Positions 38,818-47,487 are shown, counted from the stretch's first letter. The stretch: DNA of 64,000 nucleotides from Hydrogenophaga palleronii NBRC 102513 (GCF_001571225.1 NZ_BCTJ01000001.1:372001-436000); one strand, 5' to 3'. The notes: generated by a model from the sequence alone, not told the origin. Program-made: numbers and translations.

Positions 38818-40022
38818 AGATCGCCTATTTCATCAACCAATACCCCAAGGTCAGCCACAGCTTCATCCGGCGCGAGATCCTTGCGCTGGAGCGCCAGGGC
38901 GTTGAGGTGCAGCGCCTGGCCCTGCGCGGCTGGAGCGAGAAGCCTGTCGACCCCGACGACATTGCCGAACAAGGCAAGACCTTCTACGTGCTGCGCGCGG
39001 GAGCGGCCGGCCTGCTCGTGGCCGCGCTGACGCAGTTGCTGCGCACGCCCGCCGCTTTCGTCCAGGCACTGCTGATGGCCTGGCGCATGAGCCGCGGGTC
39101 GGACCGCGCCCTGCTCTACCACTTGGCCTACCTGGCAGAGGCCTGCCGCGTGGTCGGCCAGCTTCGCAAGCACCCGGTGGACCATGTGCACGCACATTTC
39201 GGCACCAACTCGGCCGAAATCGTCATGCTGGCACGCGCCCTCGGCGGGCCGCCCTACTCCTTCACCGTGCACGGACCGGAAGAGTTTGATCAGCCCGCAG
39301 CACTGCACCTGAAGGACAAGATCGAGAACGCGGCCTTCGTGGTCGCCATCAGCTCCTATGGGCGCAGCCAGCTGTACCGCTGGGTGGGCCACGAACGGTG
39401 GAACCGCATCCACGTGGTGCACTGCGGCCTGGAGCGCAGCTTCCATGAAGGCGCCGAGTCCGTGCCAATGAGCGACACGCCGCGGCTGGTCTGCGTGGGC
39501 CGGCTGTGCGAGCAAAAAGGCCAGCTGATCCTGCTGGAAGCCGTGCGACGCCTGAAGGACCAGGGTGTGCACTTCGAACTGGTGCTGGCCGGCGACGGCG
39601 AGATGCGGCCTGAGGTGGAGCGCATGGTGGCCAGCCACGGCATGCAGCAGCAGGTGCGCATCACCGGCTGGATCAGCAGCCAGCAGGTGCGCGAAGAACT
39701 GCAGGCCGCCCGAGCCATGGTCCTGCCCAGCTTTGCCGAAGGATTGCCGGTGGTCATCATGGAGGCCATGGCGCTGGAGCGCCCTGTGGTCACCACCACG
39801 GTGGCCGGCATCCCGGAACTGGTGCGCCATGGCCTGGACGGCTGGCTGGTCGCACCCGGAGACGTGGAAGCGCTGGCCACCGCGCTGGCCGACGCGCTGC
39901 GCAGCGACGTGACACACCTGAAGGGCATGGGACGCCAGGGCCGACAGCGCGTCATGGCGCGCCACGACATCGACGTGGAAGCCGCCAAGTTGATCCGGCT
40001 GTTTGGAGGCTCGGCATCGTGA
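38814..40022 (+). CDS. Glycosyltransferase family 4 (GT-B fold)
   Basis: A 402-residue GT-B glycosyltransferase, starting MKIAYFINQYPKVSHSFIRR, an N-terminus common in colanic-acid type transferases. The middle has HVHAHFGTNSAEIVMLARAL and FTVHGPEEFD. The C-terminal GT4 domain shows RLVCVGRLCEQKGQLILLEA, then LPSFAEGLPVVIMEAMA with the E-x7-E motif, and VVTTTVAGIPELV. No signal or membrane segment. It overlaps both neighbours (ATGA upstream, GTGA downstream), a sign of tight translational coupling in this block. Confidence 0.9.
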   Translation: MKIAYFINQYPKVSHSFIRREILALERQGVEVQRLALRGWSEKPVDPDDIAEQGKTFYVLRAGAAGLLVAALTQLLRTPAAFVQALLMAWRMSRGSDRALLYHLAYLAEACRVVGQLRKHPVDHVHAHFGTNSAEIVMLARALGGPPYSFTVHGPEEFDQPAALHLKDKIENAAFVVAISSYGRSQLYRWVGHERWNRIHVVHCGLERSFHEGAESVPMSDTPRLVCVGRLCEQKGQLILLEAVRRLKDQGVHFELVLAGDGEMRPEVERMVASHGMQQQVRITGWISSQQVREELQAARAMVLPSFAEGLPVVIMEAMALERPVVTTTVAGIPELVRHGLDGWLVAPGDVEALATALADALRSDVTHLKGMGRQGRQRVMARHDIDVEAAKLIRLFGGSAS

Positions 40023-40900
40023 GCGCGACGTCCGCACCAGCATCGCCCGTGGCCGCGTCTGGGGCAAGGCCCGGGCTGAGCATCATTCTTCCGGCCAACA
40101 ACGAAGAGGCTTATCTGGCCAACTGCCTCCGTGCCTTGATGACCTCGGAGCCGGCAGACACTCCGGTCCAGGTGCTGGTGGTGGCCAATGCGTGCAAGGA
40201 CCGCACCGTGGAGGTGGCGCGCTCGTTCGAAGCCGCAGCCTCCCGCATCGGCTGGACCCTGCAGGTGCTGGACCTCGCACAACCCGGCAAACTCAATGCC
40301 CTGAACGTCGGTGACGAGCTGGCGACCGGCGAGCTGCGCCTCTACCTCGATGCCGACGTGCTGGTCAGCCCCGCACTCGTGCGCATGCTGGCCGAGGAAC
40401 TCGGCAGCACGAGCGCAGCGCGCTACGCCAGTGGCAAGCCACACATCTCTCACGCGCAGTCTGCCGTGACGCGCGCGTACGCGCGCTTCTGGCAGATGCT
40501 GCCGTTCGCGCGCAGCGAGGCGCCCGGTTTCGGCGCCTTTGCGGTGAACGCCGCCGGCCGGGCCCGCTGGGGCCGGTTTCCAGACATCATTTCCGACGAC
40601 ACCTACGTGCGTCTGCTGTTTGCGCCCCACGAACGCAAAGGCGTTCAGGCCAGCTACGAGTGGCCGATGGTGGAAGGCTTCAGCCGCCTGGTGAAGGTGC
40701 GCCGCCGGCAGGATCAGGGCGTGAAGGAAATAGCCCGGAAGTGGCCCGAACTGTCGCGCAACGAAGGCAAAGCCACGCCACGGCGCAGCGAGCTGCTGGG
40801 TATGGCGCTGCGAGAACCCTGGGGTTTTGTCGTGTACGCGGCCGTGACGCTGGCTGTACGCTCACGGCGCGCTTCTGCGCAGTGGACGCGCGGTCGCTGA
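40019..40900 (+). CDS. Glycosyltransferase family 2
   Basis: A 293-residue GT-A glycosyltransferase with a GTG start overlapping the previous stop (GTGA). Motifs: LSIILPANNEEAYLANCLRA, LDLAQPGKLNALNVGDELA and the metal site LYLDADVLVSP. The C-terminal part contains DIISDDTYVRLLFAPHERKG, with the acidic ED-like pair, and KVRRRQDQGVKEIA, resembling transferases that act on an N-acetylated or processive substrate. One short hydrophobic segment lies near the C-terminus. It is the third glycosyltransferase of the rightward block. Confidence 0.87.
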   Translation: MSATSAPASPVAASGARPGLSIILPANNEEAYLANCLRALMTSEPADTPVQVLVVANACKDRTVEVARSFEAAASRIGWTLQVLDLAQPGKLNALNVGDELATGELRLYLDADVLVSPALVRMLAEELGSTSAARYASGKPHISHAQSAVTRAYARFWQMLPFARSEAPGFGAFAVNAAGRARWGRFPDIISDDTYVRLLFAPHERKGVQASYEWPMVEGFSRLVKVRRRQDQGVKEIARKWPELSRNEGKATPRRSELLGMALREPWGFVVYAAVTLAVRSRRASAQWTRGR

Positions 40901-40949
40901 CAACCCGCGCACTTCCCACGCGCTCAGGCCCACGCTAAAGTCACCGCCT

Positions 40950-41606
40950 ATGTCCAAATTCCCGAGCTCTTCCCGCCGATCCCAGGTGTTGCGCTGGGGC
41001 CTTGTGCTGGCCGCACTGGGTGGAGCAGCCCTGCTGGTGCTGCGGCGGGACGATGTGCTCGCGCCGGCCCGGCCCGTGCCCCCTGTCACCGACACCGCCG
41101 ACCGCATGGCCGCGGAGCTGCTGCAAGCGGCGCAGCGCGCCGACATGTGCACCTCCGCCAACCCGGCGGGCGTAGGACTGCGCGGCGAGTACTTCGACAA
41201 GGCCTTCCTGAAGGGCTCACCCCGTCTGGTGCGCACAGACGGCGTGGTGGACTTCGACCAGGCGGTCAAATGGCCCTCCGGCACCACTCAAAAGCCGGTC
41301 TCTTCCGTGCGATGGAGCGGCTGGGTCCGTGCGCCCATCAGTGGCGGATACCGCTTTCATGCCGATGCCCCCGGCATGCGCGTTCTGATCGCGCGCAAAC
41401 TGGTCGCAGGCGGGGACGCACCCGCCGACGAAAAGGTCGAGCTGGCCGCTGGGCGCTTCTACCCGATTGAGGTGACCGTGGATCGGCTCGCCAACTCGGT
41501 CGCACGCATCCGCCTCGAGTGGACGGCACCACATGGCGCGCGCTACGTGGTGCCCAAGGCGCTGCTGAACCTGCCCACCGAAACAGCAACGGCGCCCAAG
41601 GCCTGA
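40950..41606 (+). CDS. Membrane-anchored PA14-domain protein
   Basis: A 218-residue protein with a basic N-terminus, one transmembrane helix (WGLVLAALGGAALLVLRR, about residues 16-33) and a PA14-like domain from about residue 75: GLRGEYFDKAFLKGSPRLVR, SVRWSGWVRAPISGGYRFHA, LAAGRFYPIEVTVDRLANSV and RIRLEWTAPHGARYVVP. PA14 domains bind carbohydrates in glycosidases, adhesins and toxins. It would face the periplasm and could bind the nascent polysaccharide. A TAAAGT box lies eight bases before the ATG. Function is inferred from domain and position. Confidence 0.8.
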   Translation: MSKFPSSSRRSQVLRWGLVLAALGGAALLVLRRDDVLAPARPVPPVTDTADRMAAELLQAAQRADMCTSANPAGVGLRGEYFDKAFLKGSPRLVRTDGVVDFDQAVKWPSGTTQKPVSSVRWSGWVRAPISGGYRFHADAPGMRVLIARKLVAGGDAPADEKVELAAGRFYPIEVTVDRLANSVARIRLEWTAPHGARYVVPKALLNLPTETATAPKA

Positions 41607-41631
41607 AGCCAGGGGCGCCGTCGCGTTGTAC

Positions 41632-41665
41632 GGGCTGAGCGTCTGTTTCAGATCGCTCTCAGCCC
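41632..41665. other. Hairpin between convergent PA14 and DUF1996 genes
   Basis: The imperfect inverted repeat gggctgagcg and cgctctcagccc surrounds a 12-base loop. It sits between convergent genes and may slow or end transcription, although no T-tract is present. Confidence 0.35.
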
Positions 41666-41689
41666 GCCTTCCTCAAGATCAATTGATGA

Positions 41690-42829
41690 TCAATAGATGG
41701 CCCGGCCGTCACCCAACAGGTGCGAGTGGCAGTCCAGCGCCGTGCGGTCGCAGTTGGCCACGAAGGTCTCCATGATGTCCGGCCTCCAGCCATTGAACCA
41801 GTCGCCGTGGGCCGAGTAGCCGCCGGGGATGGAGCTGCTGTAGTTGTCCGACGACAGGCGCCAGCGCCGGGTCGAGTTGGCCTCGCTCACCGGGTAGATG
41901 ATGTTGAAGGTGATCTCCGGCAGCGGCACCGGATGCGACGCCGGGCAACCCCGGCCCGTGATCGGATACGACATGTGGCTCTTGTGGTCTGGCGAATCCA
42001 GGTTCACGCCGTCCCAGCACTGCGGGAAGTAGATGTGCTGCCAGACCTCCGAGCCCACCGGGCAGTTCGGAATCGACGGGCCTTGTTGCTCCGGCACGCT
42101 GGCGCCATTGGTGCCGTGGCAGCTGTACGCAAACGGGCCGCTGGGCGAGAAGTTCTTCATGTCGCCCGCGATCATCCGCAGCCCCGCCGGCATGGCGCGC
42201 ACGGTGCTGGGCACCACACCGCGGTAGCCGGTCTTGTAGTAGAACTGCGACGAGGACGGCTTGAGCGGCGTACCGTCTCGCGTGTCGATCATCGCCGGCA
42301 CCCAGTAGGAGCTGCGGTTGATGACGCCACCGCGGCAGGTGGAGTTGCCGGTGTTGGCAATCGACGCGGCGGTCGAATTGCCGTTGACCGCGGTGTTGCC
42401 GAAGAACGCGTGCAGGTGCGAACGCCCTGGCTGGCCGGGGTAGACGATCGGGTCGTCGAAGGCCATGTGGCTGTAGTCGCACGAGGTGCGGAAGTTGCCC
42501 GTGCCATCGCTGGCACTGGGCCTTTCGTTCGTGGCCTGCATGTTCTCGGTCGAAACCCCTGGATTGCCAGACGGAATGCGCGCCGCGTTCACCGCCGGGA
42601 GTTGGCTCGGCCCATCGGAATCCGGCGCCGGGCTGGGCGACGCTGCACCCGGGGCTGGGGCTGGGGCTGGGGCTGAGGGGGGCGCTCCCGCACTTAGCCC
42701 GCTGTCCGTGGTACCACCGGCGGCAGACCCACCGCCACCTCCGCCACAGCCCGCGAGCACGCTCAGGAAAAGCACCGACACAACGGCCAGCTTCGGGCCA
42801 GAGGGTTGCGTGAACATTGAATTCATCAT
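41690..42829 (-). CDS. DUF1996 domain lipoprotein
   Basis: A 379-residue secreted lipoprotein. The lipobox LAGC (Cys28) follows a hydrophobic core (KLAVVSVLFLSVLAGC) and is itself followed by six glycines and a Ser/Ala/Pro-rich linker to about residue 85. The DUF1996 domain then spans the remainder: SCDYSHMAFDDPIVYPGQPG, GRSHLHAFFGNTAVNGNS, CWDGVNLDSPDHKSHMSYPI and CPASHPVPLPEITFNIIYPV. Conserved His, Asp and Cys residues suggest a metal-dependent or disulfide-rich fold; the family function is unknown. Starts at 42826 and 42817 are alternatives. It runs opposite to the surrounding biosynthesis genes. Confidence 0.85.
   Translation of the reverse strand: MMNSMFTQPSGPKLAVVSVLFLSVLAGCGGGGGGSAAGGTTDSGLSAGAPPSAPAPAPAPGAASPSPAPDSDGPSQLPAVNAARIPSGNPGVSTENMQATNERPSASDGTGNFRTSCDYSHMAFDDPIVYPGQPGRSHLHAFFGNTAVNGNSTAASIANTGNSTCRGGVINRSSYWVPAMIDTRDGTPLKPSSSQFYYKTGYRGVVPSTVRAMPAGLRMIAGDMKNFSPSGPFAYSCHGTNGASVPEQQGPSIPNCPVGSEVWQHIYFPQCWDGVNLDSPDHKSHMSYPITGRGCPASHPVPLPEITFNIIYPVSEANSTRRWRLSSDNYSSSIPGGYSAHGDWFNGWRPDIMETFVANCDRTALDCHSHLLGDGRAIY
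42651..42674 (+). repeat. Four tandem copies of GGGGCT in the lipoprotein linker
   Basis: Four exact six-base repeats code, on the - strand, for the Ala-Pro-rich linker of the DUF1996 lipoprotein. Such repeats can change in number by slippage, in steps of two residues and without a frameshift. Confidence 0.8.
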
Positions 42830-43404
42830 GAATAGAGCATTACATTGATCAGGCACCCGCTTCTGACGGGCGCTCTGTAGAGCGAAATCGGCGAGTGATT
42901 GGGTTGCCTGTTTCCTCGGCCGCGCCAACATGAATAAGGTCACAGCGACAGACGGGACTCTCGGCACCATCAAAGCATCGGCATACCATCAAACGGCAAT
43001 AGGCCGCCAGGCGCTGGCAAATGCAATTGGGGTGCCAGTGCATTGAAGACGTCGATAGACGAACAAGCGAGACTGGCGGTCGCCACTTTCATGGCCAGCG
43101 GATTATCCGGCCTTCCGAAGCGCTCCAGAATTCGGATGTTACAAGTTGCTTGTACTGCTAGTGTCGGGGCGCCAAGAGGATGCACCGTGCAAAACCGAGA
43201 GTAGACGGTGCTCACCTCGGCAGAAACACCCAACCAAGCTGGTAGCGCCTGGACAATTGCTCCACCTGATTCCCTACCATCAAAACAACGTCTGTTGCGG
43301 ACGCTTACGAGGGGTGTAATTCCTTCTCTGTACATGCGCTGCGTTAATTCGTGGACCATCTGCTCTCGTGGCCTCTCGCGAAACACGCTGCTACCGCATT
43401 TCCA
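42830..43404. other. 575-base gap between the DUF1996 gene and the NRPS gene
   Basis: No confident gene. It holds one weak frame on the - strand (42970-43386), and an inverted repeat, gcgctggca and tgccagtgc with one mismatch around 43011-43042, that could be a hairpin behind the NRPS gene but has no T-tract. The base composition looks less GC-rich than the flanks. Confidence 0.5.
42970..43386 (-). CDS. Weak hypothetical ORF downstream of the NRPS gene
   Basis: A 138-codon frame with a GTG start 18 bases after the NRPS stop and no clear ribosome site. The peptide (starting MFRERPREQMVHELTQRMYR) shows no domain, signal peptide or membrane segment I recognise and is Arg-rich. It may be chance, or a decayed remnant of a gene once attached to the NRPS. 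Confidence 0.2.
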   Translation of the reverse strand: MFRERPREQMVHELTQRMYREGITPLVSVRNRRCFDGRESGGAIVQALPAWLGVSAEVSTVYSRFCTVHPLGAPTLAVQATCNIRILERFGRPDNPLAMKVATASLACSSIDVFNALAPQLHLPAPGGLLPFDGMPML

Positions 43405-46400
43405 TCAACCATTGGAAGACGTTTTGCCCACATTGGACCTCTCTTCAAAGAGCAAATTCGACAGTCGCCGCGCCATTGTGCCCACATTGGGTTCGTCGAG
43501 CATCGAAATATGGCCGCCTGGAATCGGCAATAAATCAATACGCCCGGTACCATACCTGCGCCACCCCATTCCAGAGGCGATCGCCTTGTCGAGATCGAAG
43601 AAGGGCTCGTCTTCAGGATAAAAAATCACCATGCGACCGGCGTAGGTGCCGGGACTGTAGCGACTGACGGCCAGCGCCAGATTCTGTACGAACGCATGGT
43701 CCGCAGGATGGTCAAAGGCTTGGCCTCGCGTCATGTTGAATGCTCTTCCCAGCAAGAGGCCGATTCGCCCCTTCAGACCGCCCGCATTGGTCAGCCGGAT
43801 CACCGTGCGCTCGATCAAGTAGCGCGGCCCCTTCTTGCGAAACTGTTGCCAGTGCAGGGCGAGGACGCGAGATTTTTTCTGAATCGAAGGCCGCCCATCG
43901 GGACCTTCCGAGTCAAAAAGCACAAGGTAGGCCACCTCCCGGCCCGCGTCCGTCAACTGTTTGGCTAGCTCATAGGCGATATAGGCACACATCGATACGG
44001 CCGCGAGCACCAGCGGACCCGCTGGTTGGTGTTTCTGTACGTCGTCACGATAGAGCTGCGCCAATTGCTCGACGCTGAGCGCATCCTCGTGGAGGTGCGT
44101 GTAGCCGGAAGTCAGGCCGAACACGGGTTGATCTGCACCGAGCCGTGCGGCCAGCGGCCGATAAAAACGCTCGCGGTGTCCGAGACTGTGCACGCCATAG
44201 ATGGGGATGCCCTTGCCTTCGGGCTGGATGGCCACCAGGAACTGCGGGGCGTCGTCCCCACTGCCCTCGCTCAGCGCCGCATGCAAGGCCGCCGGTGTTG
44301 GGGAAGCCTTGAGCGTGCCCACCGACAACTGGCACGAGAATTCGCGCTCCACCGCGGCAATCAGGCTGACGGCCAGCAGGGAGTTACCACCCAGGTCAAA
44401 AAAGGAAGCCTCTGGCGCCACTGTCTTCCGTTTGAGCACTTGGGCAAAAACAGCCGTCATTCTCTGGAGCTCGTCTGACAACGGAGCTGCGGCCGAATCC
44501 GTGTCGACATCCTGCTCCAGAAGATCGCGCTCCACCAGTTGGCGGTAGTCGATCTTGCCGCCCGGAGTGATGGGCAACTCGTCAATCACCGCCAGTGTGG
44601 GACGCATGTGTTCGGGCAAGCGGTGCGCCAGCTCGGTGTTGAGCGTCGCGACGTCCAGCGCCTGTCCGACATGCGCGGGCAATACCCATGCAAGCAAACG
44701 GGCCGCGGGCGTATTGGGCATGTCCACCTTCACCACCGCACGCCCCACACCCGGCAATGCCGCCAGCGCCGATTCCACCGCTTCGAGTTCCACGCGGAAC
44801 CCCCGCACCTTCACCTGCCGATCGGCACGACCGTGGTACAGCAATTCGCCGTCGTCACTCCACGAAGCGAGATCGCCCGTGCGGTAAATACGTGGCTCAC
44901 GCACGGCCTCCCAGACCGGATCAAGTCCGCCGGTAGTCATGAATTGACGCGCGGTCAGCTCCAGTTGTCCGTGGTATCCAAGCGCCAGGCACGGCCCACC
45001 CAGACACAACTCGCCCCTCACGCCAGGTGGCGCCAGAGACCCGTCCGCGGCGACCACATAGGCGCGGGCATGTCCCAGCGGCTTACCGATGGGGATATCT
45101 GCATTCGGCGGCAGCGGCTTGTCCGCCAGCGCTTCGTAGAAGGTGCTGGTGATGGTCGCTTCGGTCGGCCCGTAGCCGTTGATCCAGCGACATTCAGGCA
45201 CTGCCTGACGCCAACGATCCAGCGCCTGGCGAGACGCCTTTTCACCACCAACCACCAGCAGGCGCACACACGCAGGCATCCGTGCCCGCCCATGCTCAAG
45301 CTGGTCTACACAGGTATGCCAATAGGCGGTCGGCAGGTTCAGCACGGTCAACTGGCGTTGCTCGACCGCGGCCCACAATGCAGAGACAGACTCTGCCACC
45401 GCCGCGTTGCGCAAAACGAGCTCAGCACCCGCCAACAGCGTGGGCACGATTTCCTCAATCGAGACATCAAAGCTCAGGCTTGCAAACTGCAATGCACGGT
45501 CGTGCTCGGTGAGCCCGTACGTTGCGGTGACTGCCGCTGCATGAGCGACCAGGGCGTGCTGCCCCACCACCACCCCTTTGGGCTTGCCGGTGGAGCCTGA
45601 GGTGTAGATAACGTAGGCTGGTCTGTCATGACCCTGGCCAAGCGGATCGGACCACGTCGACGGGAGCTTCGCAAGCTCATCGGCCAGCGTGTGCAGCCTT
45701 ACGGTACGGGCCACTCCCGACGCCTCCCCCCCCGCTCCGGCCAACTGCAACACGGCGCCACTGTCGCTCGCCATGTGCTCCTTCAGTTCGGCCGGATAGC
45801 CAGGATCGATGGGCACATAGGCCGCACCGGCCTTCATGATCCCCAGCATCGCAACCACGAACTCCGGGCTGCGAGGCATGCAGATCGCCACACGATCGCC
45901 CTCTTCCACCGACTGGCGCCGCAGCCAATGGGCCAACTGGCTCGAACGTGCATCCAGTTCGGCATAGGTCAGCTGGGTCTGTTCGCCCAAGACTGAAATG
46001 GCCACGGCGGACGGTCGCCGGCGCACCGTGCGGGCAAACCGTGCCATGGTGGCGCAATTGGCCGAGGCAGAGACACCATCCGGAGGCGCAGCCCAAGCCT
46101 GCAGGTGACCGCGGTCTTCGGGCGTCAACATATCCAGCGAAGCCACGGTCTGATCACTTGTGGCCCGCGCCATGTGCCCGAGCAGGATTTGCAGGAGCGC
46201 CATCAGCCGCTTGGCCGTCTCTGCATCGACACGGCGGCTGTCGTACTCCAGATGAAGGTCCAGGCCACCACGGACATATACCGCCAGCGTCATTTCCGCG
46301 GCGCCTTCCTCATGGAGCTCGAAACGCCGCTGCAGCCACGGACCACCCAGGCTTTGCAAGCGCTGCTCCAGCGGCCAAGGTTCGAACATCACGACGCTTT

Positions 46401-47487
46401 GCAGCCGGCCTTCGCTGGCAAAGCCCTCGCTCCAGGCCTGCAGGTCGCTCAGGAAAACGTGCTCATGTGGACGCATGCCCAGCATGTAAGTGCGCATGGC
46501 ACGCAGCAACTGGTCTATGGATACGCCCATGCCAAGGGCAACGCGAACGGGCAGCGTGTTGATCAGGCAGCCCACGGTGTCACGAGCCTGCGGCACGATG
46601 TGGCGCCCCGAACGGACCACGCCGAATACGGCATCCCGCTGCCCACCCACGCGGGAAAGCAGAATGCCCCAGGCCACCTGCACGACCGTACCCAAGGTGG
46701 CGTCCGAGGCCAGCGCCAGTGCCCGCAAGCCATCGACCTCTGCCGGCGTGATGGATCCCTCGACGCTGGCCATGGGCTCCAACGCATCGGTGCCGTCTGC
46801 AGACGGCGCATCGGCCTGCCCCATCGTCTCAGCGGACTGCTCGGCAAACACGCCGTGCAACTGCGCCTCAAAAAACCGGCGCGCCTCATCTTGTGCATCG
46901 ACATTACATCGGACAGCGTCCAGGGCGTGACAGTAGTCGCCGAAGTCCAGCGGACTCAATGTCACTGGCACATGTGCTTCGCCCTGCAATCGAGCGGTGT
47001 ACCCCTCCAGCGCCTCCTGCAGCAGCAGAGCGAAACTGGTACCGTCCAGCATGATGTGATGGAAGGTCCAGTACAAACTGGATCGGCGATCTCCCCAGCG
47101 AAACCAGGTCAGGCGCCAATTGGAGGCCTTGTCGAGACGCACACCGCGCCTGCGATCTGCATGCCTCCACTCCTCCTGTACTTCTTTTTGCTGCTCAGGA
47201 GCGAGCGCACGCAAATCGTGCTGTTCAAACTCGAACTCGATGTCCGCAACCACCTCCTGGCTGGGCACACGAACATCCCGCCAAACGTAGACCGATCTAA
47301 GCACTTCGTGCCGACGAACAAGCGCCTCCCACGATTGCTTCATGGTGGCCACGTCGAACGCTTCGTCATCCAGGTGACAAGCGACTTGTTCCAGATTCAC
47401 ACTGGTGCGTTGGGACAGCAGGCTGTCGTACAACAAGCCCAACTGCAGAGGCGTCAGGGGCCAGGACCGGACAACTTCTTGCCTCAT
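43405..47487 (-). CDS. Single-module nonribosomal peptide synthetase (C-A-T-TE)
   Basis: A 1360-residue NRPS. Condensation domain about residues 8-440 with the active-site motif HHIMLDG at 143-149. Adenylation domain about 475-985: A3 YTSGSTGKPKGVVV at 628, A5 NGYGPTEAT at 770, A7 YRTGDLASW at 868, A8 GRADRQVKVRGFRVELEAVE at 886, A10 Lys978. Carrier domain with FFDLGGNSLLAV (Ser1036 carries phosphopantetheine). Thioesterase from about 1090, with nucleophile Ser1165 in LAAVSMCAYI, Asp1192 and His1326 in IPGGHISML. All sites needed for loading and condensation are present. There is no partner module, MbtH protein or phosphopantetheinyl transferase nearby. Surrounded by exopolysaccharide genes but transcribed against them, it may attach an amino acid or acyl-amino acid to the polymer, or make an independent small product. 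Confidence 0.93.
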   Translation of the reverse strand: MRQEVVRSWPLTPLQLGLLYDSLLSQRTSVNLEQVACHLDDEAFDVATMKQSWEALVRRHEVLRSVYVWRDVRVPSQEVVADIEFEFEQHDLRALAPEQQKEVQEEWRHADRRRGVRLDKASNWRLTWFRWGDRRSSLYWTFHHIMLDGTSFALLLQEALEGYTARLQGEAHVPVTLSPLDFGDYCHALDAVRCNVDAQDEARRFFEAQLHGVFAEQSAETMGQADAPSADGTDALEPMASVEGSITPAEVDGLRALALASDATLGTVVQVAWGILLSRVGGQRDAVFGVVRSGRHIVPQARDTVGCLINTLPVRVALGMGVSIDQLLRAMRTYMLGMRPHEHVFLSDLQAWSEGFASEGRLQSVVMFEPWPLEQRLQSLGGPWLQRRFELHEEGAAEMTLAVYVRGGLDLHLEYDSRRVDAETAKRLMALLQILLGHMARATSDQTVASLDMLTPEDRGHLQAWAAPPDGVSASANCATMARFARTVRRRPSAVAISVLGEQTQLTYAELDARSSQLAHWLRRQSVEEGDRVAICMPRSPEFVVAMLGIMKAGAAYVPIDPGYPAELKEHMASDSGAVLQLAGAGGEASGVARTVRLHTLADELAKLPSTWSDPLGQGHDRPAYVIYTSGSTGKPKGVVVGQHALVAHAAAVTATYGLTEHDRALQFASLSFDVSIEEIVPTLLAGAELVLRNAAVAESVSALWAAVEQRQLTVLNLPTAYWHTCVDQLEHGRARMPACVRLLVVGGEKASRQALDRWRQAVPECRWINGYGPTEATITSTFYEALADKPLPPNADIPIGKPLGHARAYVVAADGSLAPPGVRGELCLGGPCLALGYHGQLELTARQFMTTGGLDPVWEAVREPRIYRTGDLASWSDDGELLYHGRADRQVKVRGFRVELEAVESALAALPGVGRAVVKVDMPNTPAARLLAWVLPAHVGQALDVATLNTELAHRLPEHMRPTLAVIDELPITPGGKIDYRQLVERDLLEQDVDTDSAAAPLSDELQRMTAVFAQVLKRKTVAPEASFFDLGGNSLLAVSLIAAVEREFSCQLSVGTLKASPTPAALHAALSEGSGDDAPQFLVAIQPEGKGIPIYGVHSLGHRERFYRPLAARLGADQPVFGLTSGYTHLHEDALSVEQLAQLYRDDVQKHQPAGPLVLAAVSMCAYIAYELAKQLTDAGREVAYLVLFDSEGPDGRPSIQKKSRVLALHWQQFRKKGPRYLIERTVIRLTNAGGLKGRIGLLLGRAFNMTRGQAFDHPADHAFVQNLALAVSRYSPGTYAGRMVIFYPEDEPFFDLDKAIASGMGWRRYGTGRIDLLPIPGGHISMLDEPNVGTMARRLSNLLFEERSNVGKTSSNG

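Noticed and set aside
43208..43621. A + strand frame crossing the end of the NRPS gene
   Set aside because: Overlaps the thioesterase coding region in antisense and has no recognisable content.
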